Source: an uncultured Gammaproteobacteria bacterium
GTDB lineage: Bacteria > Pseudomonadota > Gammaproteobacteria > Eutrophobiales > Eutrophobiaceae
Length of the DNA: 64,000 nt
Assembly: GCA_958295485.1 (NCBI GenBank)
Contig: OY282354.1
Location: 3,186,042-3,250,041 of the forward strand
Direction of reading: 5' to 3'
Positions 24,360 through 33,813 of this stretch are shown here, one piece after another. Below the pieces are notes generated by a model. That model did no database searches. It worked only from the letters and a program-made list of their open reading frames with translations, and was not told where the DNA came from. The first letter of the stretch is position 1. The number at the start of each line of letters is the position of its first letter. The translations under genes and the position numbers were made by a program.

Positions 24360-24824
24360 ATGATAAAACTCCACGTTAATGACAAACACTTTGAATTAGA
24401 CGTTGAATCGGACACGCCGCTCCTGTGGGTGCTTCGGGATGAACTCGGGTTAACCGGCACAAAATTCGGTTGCGGGATAGCCCAATGCGGCGCTTGCATA
24501 GTCCACGTGGATGGAATGCCGCTACGGTCTTGCGTGACCCCGGCGGGAAGGATGGCCAACAAAAAAATAACCACCATCGAACATCTTTCCAAAAACGGCA
24601 GCCATCCGCTACAAGAAGCCTGGCTGGAATTACAAGTGCCGCAATGCGGATATTGTCAATCTGGACAGCTGATGTCCGCCGCCGCATTGTTAGCCGATAA
24701 TCCTTCGCCTTCCGACGCAGATATTGATAAGGCCATGTCAGGTAATATTTGCCGTTGCGGGACGTACTCGCGAATTCGCGCAGCCATTCACCGTGCCGCC
24801 GAATTACAACAACAGCTTCCATAA
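24360..24824 (+). CDS. Small [2Fe-2S] subunit of a molybdenum hydroxylase (CoxS/IorA-like)
   Basis: Carries electrons from the molybdenum centre in xanthine-dehydrogenase family enzymes. Seen: plant-type cluster ligands C38, C43, C46, C58 ([15 protein letters not shown]) and the second cluster C96, C99, C131, C133 ([21 protein letters not shown]); 154 residues. The sequence is closest in feel to isoquinoline 1-oxidoreductase alpha subunits. No large molybdopterin-binding or FAD subunit gene is in the window, so this gene is an orphan here. It lies 168 bp after the CoxE-like gene. Confidence 0.9.
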   Translation: MIKLHVNDKHFELDVESDTPLLWVLRDELGLTGTKFGCGIAQCGACIVHVDGMPLRSCVTPAGRMANKKITTIEHLSKNGSHPLQEAWLELQVPQCGYCQSGQLMSAAALLADNPSPSDADIDKAMSGNICRCGTYSRIRAAIHRAAELQQQLP

Positions 24825-24879
24825 CAAAGAACGGCTCCTTCGCGCAACAGGGGACAGACCTCCGTGCCTGCCCTGAGTG

Positions 24880-25944
24880 ATGACTACTGACAAGCCACAA
24901 CCGTTGGAATTATTCGGCAAGGTCGTTACCGGGCTGGGACAAGGCGCGGGCTTTACTGATCTGGAACACGCAAAAAAACAATTCCTGGATAAACTTGGCA
25001 TCGATGCCTGGCCGGGCACGCTCAATTTGAAAGTGGAAGATGCGGCGGTGATGGCTGATTGGCGATCACTCAAGGGCAATAAAGGCATCGACATTATTGA
25101 CCCTGACGGCAATCACTGCAAGGCGCGAAGCTACCCCATACGCATTAATAACCGGATTACCGGCGCGATTATTTTCCCTGAGATCGCGAACTATCCGGCA
25201 AACCAGGTTGAAATTATCGCCCCTGTTTCGCTTCGTCGATATTTGGTTTTGAACGACGGCGACCAGCTCAAACTGACTGTTATCGAACCCATCGAAGTGA
25301 GCGCCATCCTGTTCGACCTGGACGGCACCTTGGTTGATACGGTGAGAGCTTTTTACCTGCTCGCTAAACTGACCGGTGAGGAATTCGGCCTGGAAATGAT
25401 CGAATCCCGCGTGTATGACACTTTAAACCATGGTATTTCCTATTGGGAGCATGTACTGCCTTCTTCGATGGAAGATCACCAATCCATGATCGACAAGTTG
25501 AATGACAGGGCCATGCAGCTGTGGCCCGGCGTACTCAAGGACAACGCCAGTGTCTTGCCCGGTGTTTACGAAACATTGTCGAAGTTGAAAGCCGCTGGTT
25601 ACACGCTTGGCATCGTCACGAGTTCAAGGGGTAAATCCCTGGAATTGTTATATCAACTGGGCGTGGCCGGGTTATTCGACGCGGTAATCACCGGGACCGA
25701 CGTCGAAAAACGAAAACCCGACCCGGAAGGCCTGGTGAAGTGCCTGGATATCCTGGACGTTGCCCCGAATGATGCAATTTACGTGGGGGATAGCGTAATC
25801 GACATGCAAGCAAGCCATGCAGCGGGAGTACTGCCCGTAGGGGTGCTCACGGGCGCCGGCAATTCGCCCACCTTAGGTGAAGCCGGCGCATATAGAACCA
25901 TCCCCAGCCATGAACAACTGGCGGATTTACTCACCACCCGGTAG
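24880..25944 (+). CDS. DUF120 (CTP-dependent riboflavin kinase-like) - HAD phosphatase fusion
   Basis: Seen: residues about 8-130 match the archaeal RibK/DUF120 pattern (GKVVTGLGQGAGFTDLEHA, WPGTLNLKVED, NQVEIIAPVSLRRYLVLNDGD). Residues about 140-354 are a HAD hydrolase with all four motifs: LFDLDGTLVDT, IVTSSRG, KRKPDPEGL, YVGDSVIDMQ. RibK makes FMN from riboflavin and CTP in archaea; HAD enzymes of this type remove phosphate from small molecules. A fused kinase-phosphatase in a bacterium, next to a molybdenum-hydroxylase subunit, suggests flavin or nucleotide-cofactor metabolism, which is inference. The start is ATG 24880 (a GTG lies one codon upstream). Confidence 0.85.
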   Translation: MTTDKPQPLELFGKVVTGLGQGAGFTDLEHAKKQFLDKLGIDAWPGTLNLKVEDAAVMADWRSLKGNKGIDIIDPDGNHCKARSYPIRINNRITGAIIFPEIANYPANQVEIIAPVSLRRYLVLNDGDQLKLTVIEPIEVSAILFDLDGTLVDTVRAFYLLAKLTGEEFGLEMIESRVYDTLNHGISYWEHVLPSSMEDHQSMIDKLNDRAMQLWPGVLKDNASVLPGVYETLSKLKAAGYTLGIVTSSRGKSLELLYQLGVAGLFDAVITGTDVEKRKPDPEGLVKCLDILDVAPNDAIYVGDSVIDMQASHAAGVLPVGVLTGAGNSPTLGEAGAYRTIPSHEQLADLLTTR

Positions 25945-26004
25945 TTCCCGCTAATTCTTTATCCCCGCGGGGACACGGGGACAGTTTGGGCGGCATTACC
26001 CCAA

Positions 26005-26472
26005 TCAATCGAGACGGCGGGGAGAAACCAGTTTGTAGCCACGCCGTTCATAGTCGAATCCACCCAACTCCAGGCGCTTGATATCCGCTGCCTGTGGCGA
26101 TGCGTAGTAGGCCCGGATTTCCTGCATCAACCCCGAGTCCGCATCGAAGATAACCCATTCGGCGCCTCGAAGCAGGATATCCTGCCTGGTCTTGAAATGG
26201 GTCCATTCGATTACCGCCTCGGCCTTCTTCTCATCGACAAGTAAAGCGTCAATTGTCCAGCATGAGCCAAAATTCACCACGGCCTCTTTCCAGCGCGCGG
26301 CGATCTTCTCCGCCCCGCGGAATGGGCCGTCATACATGCCCGGAGGGAAGTAATGGACGGCATCGGGCGTCAAACATTGGGTTATCTTCGCCTGGTTCCC
26401 CTCATTGCAACCCTCGTAATATTTACGCATTACCGCTTCCATCTTTTCAGCGGTCAACTGTTTCGACGACAT
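26005..26472 (-). CDS. SnoaL/NTF2-like protein
   Basis: Seen: 155 residues; N-terminal helix MEAVMRKYYEGCNEGN, then PDAVHYFPPGMYDGPFRGAE and VIEWTHFKT, the pattern of the SnoaL-like cone-shaped fold used by small hydrolases, isomerases and cyclases. The catalytic role cannot be read from the sequence. It is 46 bp from the end of a TonB-dependent receptor gene read in the same direction. Confidence 0.75.
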   Translation of the reverse strand: MSSKQLTAEKMEAVMRKYYEGCNEGNQAKITQCLTPDAVHYFPPGMYDGPFRGAEKIAARWKEAVVNFGSCWTIDALLVDEKKAEAVIEWTHFKTRQDILLRGAEWVIFDADSGLMQEIRAYYASPQAADIKRLELGGFDYERRGYKLVSPRRLD

Positions 26473-26517
26473 GCCCTACCCTACATAAACCAAGATGTTT
26501 GATTACGAGAAAGTCGG

Positions 26518-29142
26518 TTAAAAGTCGAAGTTTGTGCCTAATTTTATATAGACTCTCCGGCCCCGCGGGTCGCCGGTGCGTGGGTCGTAGCTGCCGGCAA
26601 CGTCAACGAACGGGGGGTCTTCGTCGGTCGCATTTATCACGCCGAGGGTCAGCGAGGTCTGCGAATTCGATCTCAGGAAAGCGCCGAAATCCAGTCTGTA
26701 CTGGAGGTCGATGGAGGTAAAGGACTTGATGGCGGCGCCGCTGACGTCATTCTTGTAACTGTCCACGTAACGGGCGAATACATTGGCGCTGTGGCGGCCA
26801 CGTCGCCAGGTCAACCCCAAGTTGCCGCGTAATTCCGGGGTTGGATTGCCGACCGTATTACGGTTCAGTTTACCGACCCCGTCAGTGGTATTGCCGGTGG
26901 AGTCAGTGAGGTCGTAGGTCAATATCCAGGTGGCGTCCAGGGAGGGCGTAAAAGCGCCGACCGCGGTATCGTAAGATGCGCGTGCGGAAAAATCGAGGCC
27001 GGAAGTATCAATGGCCTCCGCATTGATAAAGAACGTTTTGACGATGGATATGGTGCCGGCCGCGGTGCGTATAACCCGGTTCGAGTCGTTGGGATTGGCG
27101 TTGACGACGCCTTGAACGCTTTCGCGGGTGAGCACGTCTTCAAACGAAAAGTCCCAATAATCGACGCTGAAATCCCAATCGGCCAACGAAAGCGAAGCGC
27201 CGACATTGAATGCCGTCGAGGTCTCCGGTTTCAGGTTGGGGTCCCCTACCGTCCGGTTGCCGCCGAAGGTCGTGGAGCCGTCATTGGGGTCGGTGATGTT
27301 GGCGAAATTGGTTTGCGCGCCTTTCAGTTGGTTCACCGAGGGGGCGCGGAAAGAAGTGCTGGCGGAGCCCCGGAAAGAAAGCGTTTGCGTGGGTGTCCAC
27401 AACAGGGAAAGTTTCGGGTTGGTGGTACTGCCGACCGAGCCGCCGTAATCCTCGTAGCGTAGCGCCGCAGTGACCTCGAAGTTGTCATTGAAAGGCAACA
27501 GGATTTCGGCGAACACCGCGTACACGTCCTGTTGACCGGAAAAATCCTGATTGCCGATGAGGAAGGCAAAGCTGTCCTGTTGCGTCAGGGCATTATGCAC
27601 GGCGCCGATAGACTCGTCGCGGTATTGGATGCCAAGGGCAAACGCGGCCGGGCCGCCGGGCATATCAAACAGGTCACTACCCGAGACTACAGCTTCGATC
27701 ACTTCGAGATCGGACTCTGATTCAGCGATGTAATCGCCGATGATGAAGCTTCGCAAAGCCTCGTTATTCGCTGCGGCAGGGTCGAACGGGTCGAAATACA
27801 GGCAGTTGCCCACGCCGGCGCCGGCCGGGTCGGCGCGGTCGCATTCAGCGCCGCCGAAGCCCCTTAGCGCCGCCTGGAAATTAGCTGCAATCACGTCGAG
27901 CGGATTCAAGAAGGCATCGTTTTGAGCCGAAACCCAGGATAGCTCCCAAGACATCTCGTCAGTGAACTGCCCTTCCAGACCCGCCGCCAGCCTGACGGTC
28001 TCGTGGTCGTAGAAATTGATCTCAGGGGGCTTGCCTACGCCGTAAGGACGGCCGCGGAATGACACATCCTCGCCATAGGGGTTGCCCGGGTGCGTCGCCG
28101 GGACCACCGGCGCGTTCAACACCGGGAAGCTCGGGGAAGTTTCGCGGGACGTGTCGTTACGCGCATAACCGACTTCCGCCCAGAGTCGGGTCGCATCATT
28201 CCAATCCCAGGTAGCGCGCGTAAAAACCTGGAAGCGGTTTTCCTTCGACACGGCTGTGACTTGGGGACCGAAATCGAACAGGCAAAAGGCATTGCCGTGA
28301 GTGCCTGCGGACAAGGTACCGCCGTTCGCAGTACAGTTGGGGTCAGCAACTGTAAGACCGTCGGGGTTATTGGCATCCGCCAGCGAGGGCCTGACGAAGC
28401 TGCCCGGATTGCCAAAACTGCTGTATGAGGGTCTCAGCCAATCGACTTCTCCCAATGCCAGGCTGCTGCGATCAAGATAACTGGTCGCCAGCAGGAAATG
28501 CCCATCGTCACCGACGTCCCGACCCAGGGCAAAGTCAACATAGGTATCATCCTGGCTGCCGTTATTGGTGCGCGAGCGCTGTTCCACCTGCAACTCTGCG
28601 CCGTTCAAATCGTCCCGGGTAATAAAGTTGACAACGCCGGCGACCGCATCGGAACCGTAAATGGCGGATGCGCCGTCCTTGAGAATTTCAACCCGTTTTA
28701 TGGCCAGGTTTGGCGCCAACGCGGCGGTATCTACGAAACTGGCGCCCTGGTCAGTCACCACGGATGAAGTAACCTGCCGCCTGCCGTTGAGCAAAACCAA
28801 TGTCGAGGACACCCCCAGTCCCCGCAAACTGATATTGGAAGTCCCTCCGGTGAAATTCTGCGTCAGGTTGTCCGAGTTATTTTGTGAACCGGCATTGATA
28901 GTCAGCGCCTGGACAATATCCCGAACGTCCTTGGCGCCGATGTCCTGGAGATCATCCTGACCATAAGTGGAGAGCGGTGTGGAAGCATCCTGTTGAAGAG
29001 CCCGCTTGATGCGCGAACCCGTTACCACCACTTCCTCTAATTCATTTTGCGCAAGGACCGAATGGCTTGACAATGCGGCCGTCAATACAGACACCGATAC
29101 CATCAGCCAAAGGTTTGTCGCCGGAGCAGGTTTTATCATCAT
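26518..29142 (-). CDS. TonB-dependent outer-membrane receptor
   Basis: Imports a scarce ligand across the outer membrane using TonB energy. Seen: signal peptide (MMIKPAPATNLWLMVSVSVL, cleavage after SHSVLA), TonB-box-like EEVVVTGSRIKR, plug domain with ISLRGLGVSSTLVLLNGRR and AVAGVVNFITR, beta-barrel ending in an aromatic residue (LGTNFDF). About 874 residues from ATG 29142. The frame is open to 29250, but that part is translated dispersed-repeat sequence, so it is not used as start. The ligand is unknown. Confidence 0.9.
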   Translation of the reverse strand: MMIKPAPATNLWLMVSVSVLTAALSSHSVLAQNELEEVVVTGSRIKRALQQDASTPLSTYGQDDLQDIGAKDVRDIVQALTINAGSQNNSDNLTQNFTGGTSNISLRGLGVSSTLVLLNGRRQVTSSVVTDQGASFVDTAALAPNLAIKRVEILKDGASAIYGSDAVAGVVNFITRDDLNGAELQVEQRSRTNNGSQDDTYVDFALGRDVGDDGHFLLATSYLDRSSLALGEVDWLRPSYSSFGNPGSFVRPSLADANNPDGLTVADPNCTANGGTLSAGTHGNAFCLFDFGPQVTAVSKENRFQVFTRATWDWNDATRLWAEVGYARNDTSRETSPSFPVLNAPVVPATHPGNPYGEDVSFRGRPYGVGKPPEINFYDHETVRLAAGLEGQFTDEMSWELSWVSAQNDAFLNPLDVIAANFQAALRGFGGAECDRADPAGAGVGNCLYFDPFDPAAANNEALRSFIIGDYIAESESDLEVIEAVVSGSDLFDMPGGPAAFALGIQYRDESIGAVHNALTQQDSFAFLIGNQDFSGQQDVYAVFAEILLPFNDNFEVTAALRYEDYGGSVGSTTNPKLSLLWTPTQTLSFRGSASTSFRAPSVNQLKGAQTNFANITDPNDGSTTFGGNRTVGDPNLKPETSTAFNVGASLSLADWDFSVDYWDFSFEDVLTRESVQGVVNANPNDSNRVIRTAAGTISIVKTFFINAEAIDTSGLDFSARASYDTAVGAFTPSLDATWILTYDLTDSTGNTTDGVGKLNRNTVGNPTPELRGNLGLTWRRGRHSANVFARYVDSYKNDVSGAAIKSFTSIDLQYRLDFGAFLRSNSQTSLTLGVINATDEDPPFVDVAGSYDPRTGDPRGRRVYIKLGTNFDF

Positions 29143-29198
29143 AACGCGCACTATAACACAGGGCCAAAGACGAGACGATAATGAAGTCCCCCTGACAA

Positions 29199-29333
29199 CA
29201 GTCCCCGCTAACCGTGGGTTTGGTGGCTGTTTTTCCGTTCCATGAGCCATCCCTGGCCAGTCCCGCGCTCATCCCTGGCGTTAGTCACTCCGAAACATCT
29301 TCCAAACTCACTTTCGACGAACAGTGGGAACTC
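29199..29333. repeat. Dispersed palindromic element, long form (copy C)
   Basis: Seen: reverse-oriented full copy of the element at 9806: TGGGTTTGGTGGCTGTTTTT on one side and CTTTCGACGAACAGTGGGAA on the other, with a centre about 15 bp longer than copy A. It lies between the two receptor genes and would be read as an N-terminal extension of the first if an upstream start were chosen. Confidence 0.85.
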
Positions 29334-29360
29334 CTGTCCCCCTGATAAGGGGGACGATGG

Positions 29361-31598
29361 TTAGAAGCGGTATGAAGCTTCTACTCCCCATATTCTTGGT
29401 TGATTTACATAGCCTAAATTGTTAGCGAAATCGATGCCGCCGATGGGATTGTGTTCATCGGTGATATTGCGGGAAAACATGCCGATCTCGTAGTTCCTGG
29501 CGTTGTTGCGATAGCCGACCCGCAACCCGCCTTCAAACTGCGTGCCGAAAGTATATTCAATGCTTTCGTAGAGAAAATCGCTGGTTTTCCCTTTGAGTTT
29601 CCAGTCGGTGTACAGGTATAACTCACTATCGCCAGACAGGGGTTGGGTATAGTCCAGTTCCAGGTTCATGGTCCATTTTGGCGCATGTTGGAAGGGGTTG
29701 CCGTCAATCACTGCAAAACCGTCTTCATTCATCGGGTCCAGAATAGTACACAAGGCGCAACTCGGGAGCGCCAGTTCATCATCGTTGAGTTCAGTCTTGT
29801 TATAACCGAAACCACCGGACAGGATCAGGTTGTTGGTCACTGCAATATCGAGGTCAAGTTCAACGCCGTAGCCAATGCCTTCTTTGGCATTCAGCAAGCT
29901 CGTCGAATTGCTGTCGCCGCCGACTGCGACCAACTGCATGTCATCGACGTCGTAATAGAAGGCCGCCAGACTGAGCCTGACCTTCTCCCACAAGGCCTTA
30001 TAGCCGATTTCATAAGACATTATGGTTTCCGAGTCGGCGGTCGTCACCTCGGGATCATCCTCGAGACGATCCTGTATGGTGGGCGCCCTGAAGCCTGAGG
30101 CCACCCGGGCGTAAACCTGCGCGTCGTTGCCCAGGGCGTAAGCCAGCGCCACGTCCCAACTGACGTTATCATCCTGCAAACTGATCGGGGCAAGCTGCCC
30201 GCTGGCAGGTCTGCTGTGTACGGCATCTTTCTTGTCATCCGTATAACGTACCCCTGCGGTCAGCGTCAGCTGCTCATTCACGTTGAAGGAGCCTTGCCCG
30301 AAAAGCGCCCAGGTCGTATTATCGACATTGGAAGTAGATCCCACGACAAAATCCTGGCTGCCGGCGCTCGCATTTTTGGCGATGCCGGCGAACTCGTCTT
30401 CAAAGTAGAACGCGCCCACCTGATAATTGAACGAGCCGTCCAGGCTGCTGGCAATGCGTATTTCCTGGGTAATCTGGTGCAGTTCAAGCTCGCTGCCGGT
30501 GTCGACATTAACGATAAAAGGTGAATTGGACGGGCTAAAGGGAGTACTGGGCGGCCCGGACGGTATCCCGCCACAGGTAAAAACACAGCCATAGCCACCG
30601 TCGATGTCACCGCGACCGAAGCGATCATAAACGTCCTGGTAAGACGTGATCGAGGTAAAGGTATGGTTGCCGACCTCCCAATCCAGTTTCACGGTCGTGC
30701 CATGGCTTTTTATCAGCGCCGGGTTATTGTCGCCGCCGTCGAACCAGACCGTATTGCGATCGTAGTTATCATTCAGTTTGTTGCTGCCCTTGTCAAAAAC
30801 GTTGGCGCGAAAAGGGGTAGCGGAGTTGCCGTCCTGGTCCTGATGCTGGTGCATGACCCAGGCGGTAAAATTATCGGTGGGAGTCCACAGCAGTTGGACG
30901 CGCCCGGCAAAAATGTTAAACCCGCCGATGGCGTCGTCTTCGCCGGTGTGGGCGTTATTGATCCAGTCCGAGCGATTTTGCGTCAGGAAAGAGACCCTGC
31001 CCGTCAATTTGTTCTCGACCAGCGTGCCACCGACGGCGCCTTCCGCGTTTATCGTCCCCTTATTGCCGCCGGAAACCTTGAGGTATCCTTCCGTTTCCTC
31101 GGTGGGACGGCGCGAGTCGAACTTGATGATGCCGGCCGTTGTGTTGCGGCCGAACAAGGTGCCTTGCGGCCCGCGGATGACTTCTATGTCATCCAGGTCG
31201 AACAGGGGGAATGATTTGAGCGCCGCTTTCTCCATCGGCACTTCGTCAAAAACGATGGACACCGGTTGAGACGCGGCCTGGGTAAAGTCGGAATTGCCCA
31301 GACCCCGCATATAAAAACGCGGCGCCAGACGACCGTTGGAACTTTCCACGTGCAGTCCCGGCACCGTACTGGCCAGGGCCAGGACGTCTTCTCCCCCCGT
31401 GAACTTGGAGGCAAGTCTCTGCCCGGACAGCCTGGATATTGAAATCGGCACATCCTGGATATTCTGTTCGCGTTTTTGCGCGGTGACTACGATCTCTTCA
31501 AGCGCTCCCTGTGCATACGACAACGGATTTGCCGATACTAATAGAATTGTCAACAGGCCCAGGGCAGGGAGAGCCCTGACAGTTTTCAGATTGAACAT
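29361..31598 (-). CDS. TonB-dependent outer-membrane receptor
   Basis: Seen: 745 residues; signal peptide ending SANPLSYAQG, TonB box LEEIVVTAQKREQNIQDVP, plug domain with FYMRGLGNSDF and VIRGPQGTLFGRNTTAGII, barrel ending GVEASYRF. The plug sequence is of the type common in receptors for organic substrates and siderophores in gammaproteobacteria and sphingomonads. It is separate from the other receptor by a palindromic repeat. The ligand is unknown. Confidence 0.92.
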   Translation of the reverse strand: MFNLKTVRALPALGLLTILLVSANPLSYAQGALEEIVVTAQKREQNIQDVPISISRLSGQRLASKFTGGEDVLALASTVPGLHVESSNGRLAPRFYMRGLGNSDFTQAASQPVSIVFDEVPMEKAALKSFPLFDLDDIEVIRGPQGTLFGRNTTAGIIKFDSRRPTEETEGYLKVSGGNKGTINAEGAVGGTLVENKLTGRVSFLTQNRSDWINNAHTGEDDAIGGFNIFAGRVQLLWTPTDNFTAWVMHQHQDQDGNSATPFRANVFDKGSNKLNDNYDRNTVWFDGGDNNPALIKSHGTTVKLDWEVGNHTFTSITSYQDVYDRFGRGDIDGGYGCVFTCGGIPSGPPSTPFSPSNSPFIVNVDTGSELELHQITQEIRIASSLDGSFNYQVGAFYFEDEFAGIAKNASAGSQDFVVGSTSNVDNTTWALFGQGSFNVNEQLTLTAGVRYTDDKKDAVHSRPASGQLAPISLQDDNVSWDVALAYALGNDAQVYARVASGFRAPTIQDRLEDDPEVTTADSETIMSYEIGYKALWEKVRLSLAAFYYDVDDMQLVAVGGDSNSTSLLNAKEGIGYGVELDLDIAVTNNLILSGGFGYNKTELNDDELALPSCALCTILDPMNEDGFAVIDGNPFQHAPKWTMNLELDYTQPLSGDSELYLYTDWKLKGKTSDFLYESIEYTFGTQFEGGLRVGYRNNARNYEIGMFSRNITDEHNPIGGIDFANNLGYVNQPRIWGVEASYRF

Positions 31599-31890
31599 TA
31601 TGTCACCTCAACAATATGAATTAAAATTATTTACGGTCCAACGGGGGCGTCGAACCCCCCCCCTGAATCCCCCTTGTCAGGAGGACTTGATTTCTGTCCC
31701 CTGGAGGGCGGGCACGGGGGGACTGCCCATTTGGGATTAATATCGTCTGCCTGAACCTGAGCACCCTCTTTTGCCCTTTTTACGATACCTCCCTGACACT
31801 ATGGGGAAATATATCAGGTTCCCGATTATAACACCTTGCCACGACGTTTGCTTATAATAGATAATCAGATCACATGTGTAAACTTGCCGT
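31599..31890. other. Non-coding interval with G/C-run repeat
   Basis: About 290 bp upstream of the second receptor gene. 31652-31700 contains cccccctgaatccccc and ccttgtcaggagg, the G/C-run repeat type seen in the dmp operon gaps. No gene seen; the receptor promoter should lie here. Confidence 0.4.
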
Positions 31891-31900
31891 CCCGGTTCAA

Positions 31901-32021
31901 CAGGGCCATTCCAAAGTCAGGTCAACCCCACGGGACAGGGACGGGATTGAAACCTGTCCCTGCAAGAACCGGCAAAAACGGTGGTGAAACACTCCCTGAC
32001 GGTGACTTTGGAATAGCCCTG
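31901..32021. mobile_element. 121-bp MITE with 19-bp terminal inverted repeats and 10-bp target duplication
   Basis: Seen: left end CAGGGCCATTCCAAAGTCA and right end TGACTTTGGAATAGCCCTG are inverted repeats with one mismatch. The element is flanked by an exact 10-bp direct repeat, CCCGGTTCAA (31891-31900 and 32022-32031). It has no coding capacity. Ends starting CAGGG with 8-10 bp target duplication fit the ISAs1 family, so this is probably a non-autonomous ISAs1-type derivative; that assignment is from memory of family features. Confidence 0.85.
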
Positions 32022-32096
32022 CCCGGTTCAATCGATAAATGCCAGGTAAATATAATTTCTTGATATGACGGCGCTGTGCCAAAGACGAGGATAAAG

Positions 32097-33629
32097 ATGA
32101 AAAGACGGGATTTCATCATCAGGACGGTCTCGGGACTGGCCGCTGCCCAAGTCCCGGCGCCCCTTGTCGCGGGCGCAAGATTCTCCGGGAATCCTTTCAC
32201 GCTTGGCGTCGCCTCCGGCGACGTCACCGAACACTCGGTGGTACTCTGGACCCGGCTGGCGCCGGAACCAATGGCGGCGGACGGTGGGGTCAAGCAGGGC
32301 GTCGTACCGGTGCGTTGGGAGCTGTCCCCGGATGCAGACATGCGACAGGTTATCAGGCAAGGCGAGACAACAGCGCTACCCCGGTTCGCCCATTCGGTGC
32401 ATGTTGATATACGGGGACTCGAGCCTGGCCGGGAGTATTGGTACCGGTTTTTCGTTGCCTCGCACGCGTCCGAACCGGGGCGTACAAAAACCCTGCCCCC
32501 CGCCAACGGCCACCCCGAATCGGTCCGGTTCGCCACCGCATCCTGTCAAAACTATACCCATGGTTATTTCGTCGCTTACGATCACCTGCTTGCGGATAAT
32601 CCCGATTTTGTAATCCACTTGGGCGACTACATTTACGATACCTCCTTCGGCCAGACCTTCAGAAAACATGATGCCGAGCGCGCGCCCGTGACACTCACCG
32701 ATTACCGGCGACGGCACGCATTGTATAAAACCGATAAACACCTTCAACGGGCCCATGGCAGGCTGCCCTTTTTTTCTGCCATCGATAACCATGACGCCAT
32801 TAAAGACCTGGACCCGGCCGGATTGACGCAAAGAGCGGCTGCCTATCAAGCCTGGTACGAGCATATGCCGGTGCGGGGCTACGGCGGGCCCGGCAGCAAC
32901 CAGTTCCAACTCCGGCGGAACCTGAGACTCGGCGACCTTGCGCAAATCAATCTTCTGGATACCCGGCAGTTCCGCGATAAACAGGTTCCATGTCGTGATG
33001 ACGACGGCCCCACCTATGGTTTCGGCAATTACCGCATACGTTGCGCTGAAATGTTCAATGAAGAGCGCAGCATGCTGGGGAAGGCGCAGGAGTGGTGGCT
33101 AAAGAAAAATATCATCACCAACAGGGCGGCATGGAACGTGATCGCCTCCACGAGTCCCTTCTCACCCTTCCGGTTTTACATCGGCGAAAAGACCCTCAAT
33201 TACGTCGGCGGCTGGGACGCCTACCCAGCGAACAGGAAAAGGATTATCGACGCCATCAACCAGGCGCCGGCAAATGCAGGTCATCCCATCATTTTAAGCG
33301 GTGACCTGCACTCTTTTTGGGTTATCGACGGCGCGCAATCCACGGCGGCTGCCGACCGGATACCCGCAGTGGAGTTTGTCACGTCTTCCATCACGGCCGG
33401 CTGGCCCGAACCGATGGCAAGACCCGTTACCGATAATCTCGCCCGCAATCCCCAGGTGAAATTCCACGAGCCCCATAGACGTGGTTACCTGTTGCACGAA
33501 GTCACGGCAACGGAATGGCAAACAACGGCCCGCGCGGTAAATGACGTTAAAAACGCCCAGTCGGGCGCGTTTGACCTGGCGCGTTTTATCATCGGGAAGG
33601 GCGAACCCGGTTTCAAGCAAATCCTTTAG
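32097..33629 (+). CDS. phoD: PhoD-family alkaline phosphatase/phosphodiesterase, Tat-exported
   Basis: Secreted metallophosphoesterase that releases phosphate from organic esters. Seen: twin-arginine signal (MKRRDFIIRTVSGLAAAQVP), PhoD N-terminal domain with FTLGVASGDVTEHSVVLWTR, metal site blocks FATASCQNYTHGY, VIHLGDYIYD, SAIDNHDAIKD and LSGDLHSFW; 510 residues from ATG 32097, which has a GAGGATAAAG ribosome site. Further upstream in-frame starts are disfavoured by the Tat motif. The MITE ends 75 bp upstream, so it may affect the promoter. Confidence 0.92.
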   Translation: MKRRDFIIRTVSGLAAAQVPAPLVAGARFSGNPFTLGVASGDVTEHSVVLWTRLAPEPMAADGGVKQGVVPVRWELSPDADMRQVIRQGETTALPRFAHSVHVDIRGLEPGREYWYRFFVASHASEPGRTKTLPPANGHPESVRFATASCQNYTHGYFVAYDHLLADNPDFVIHLGDYIYDTSFGQTFRKHDAERAPVTLTDYRRRHALYKTDKHLQRAHGRLPFFSAIDNHDAIKDLDPAGLTQRAAAYQAWYEHMPVRGYGGPGSNQFQLRRNLRLGDLAQINLLDTRQFRDKQVPCRDDDGPTYGFGNYRIRCAEMFNEERSMLGKAQEWWLKKNIITNRAAWNVIASTSPFSPFRFYIGEKTLNYVGGWDAYPANRKRIIDAINQAPANAGHPIILSGDLHSFWVIDGAQSTAAADRIPAVEFVTSSITAGWPEPMARPVTDNLARNPQVKFHEPHRRGYLLHEVTATEWQTTARAVNDVKNAQSGAFDLARFIIGKGEPGFKQIL

Positions 33630-33813
33630 ACCCCATGTTTTATCCGCAAAGGCAGGTCAAGTTCATAAAAAGACCAGCGAGGGCGCATCCGGCGCAGTTT
33701 GCAACGGCGACAAAAGAGCTAAACGTGGATAATTCATTGACGACAAGCGAGCTGGCGCAATATCCGGGTTAGCAAGGGAAGCCTTCGACAGACAACTTGT
33801 AGAGATTGTATCC

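Noticed and set aside
29142..29250. Upstream start for the TonB receptor
   Set aside because: The additional residues come from the dispersed repeat; a normal signal peptide begins at 29142.
33630..33813. SAH riboswitch in front of ahcY
   Set aside because: I could not form the conserved stems and core in this interval; a covariance-model search would decide.
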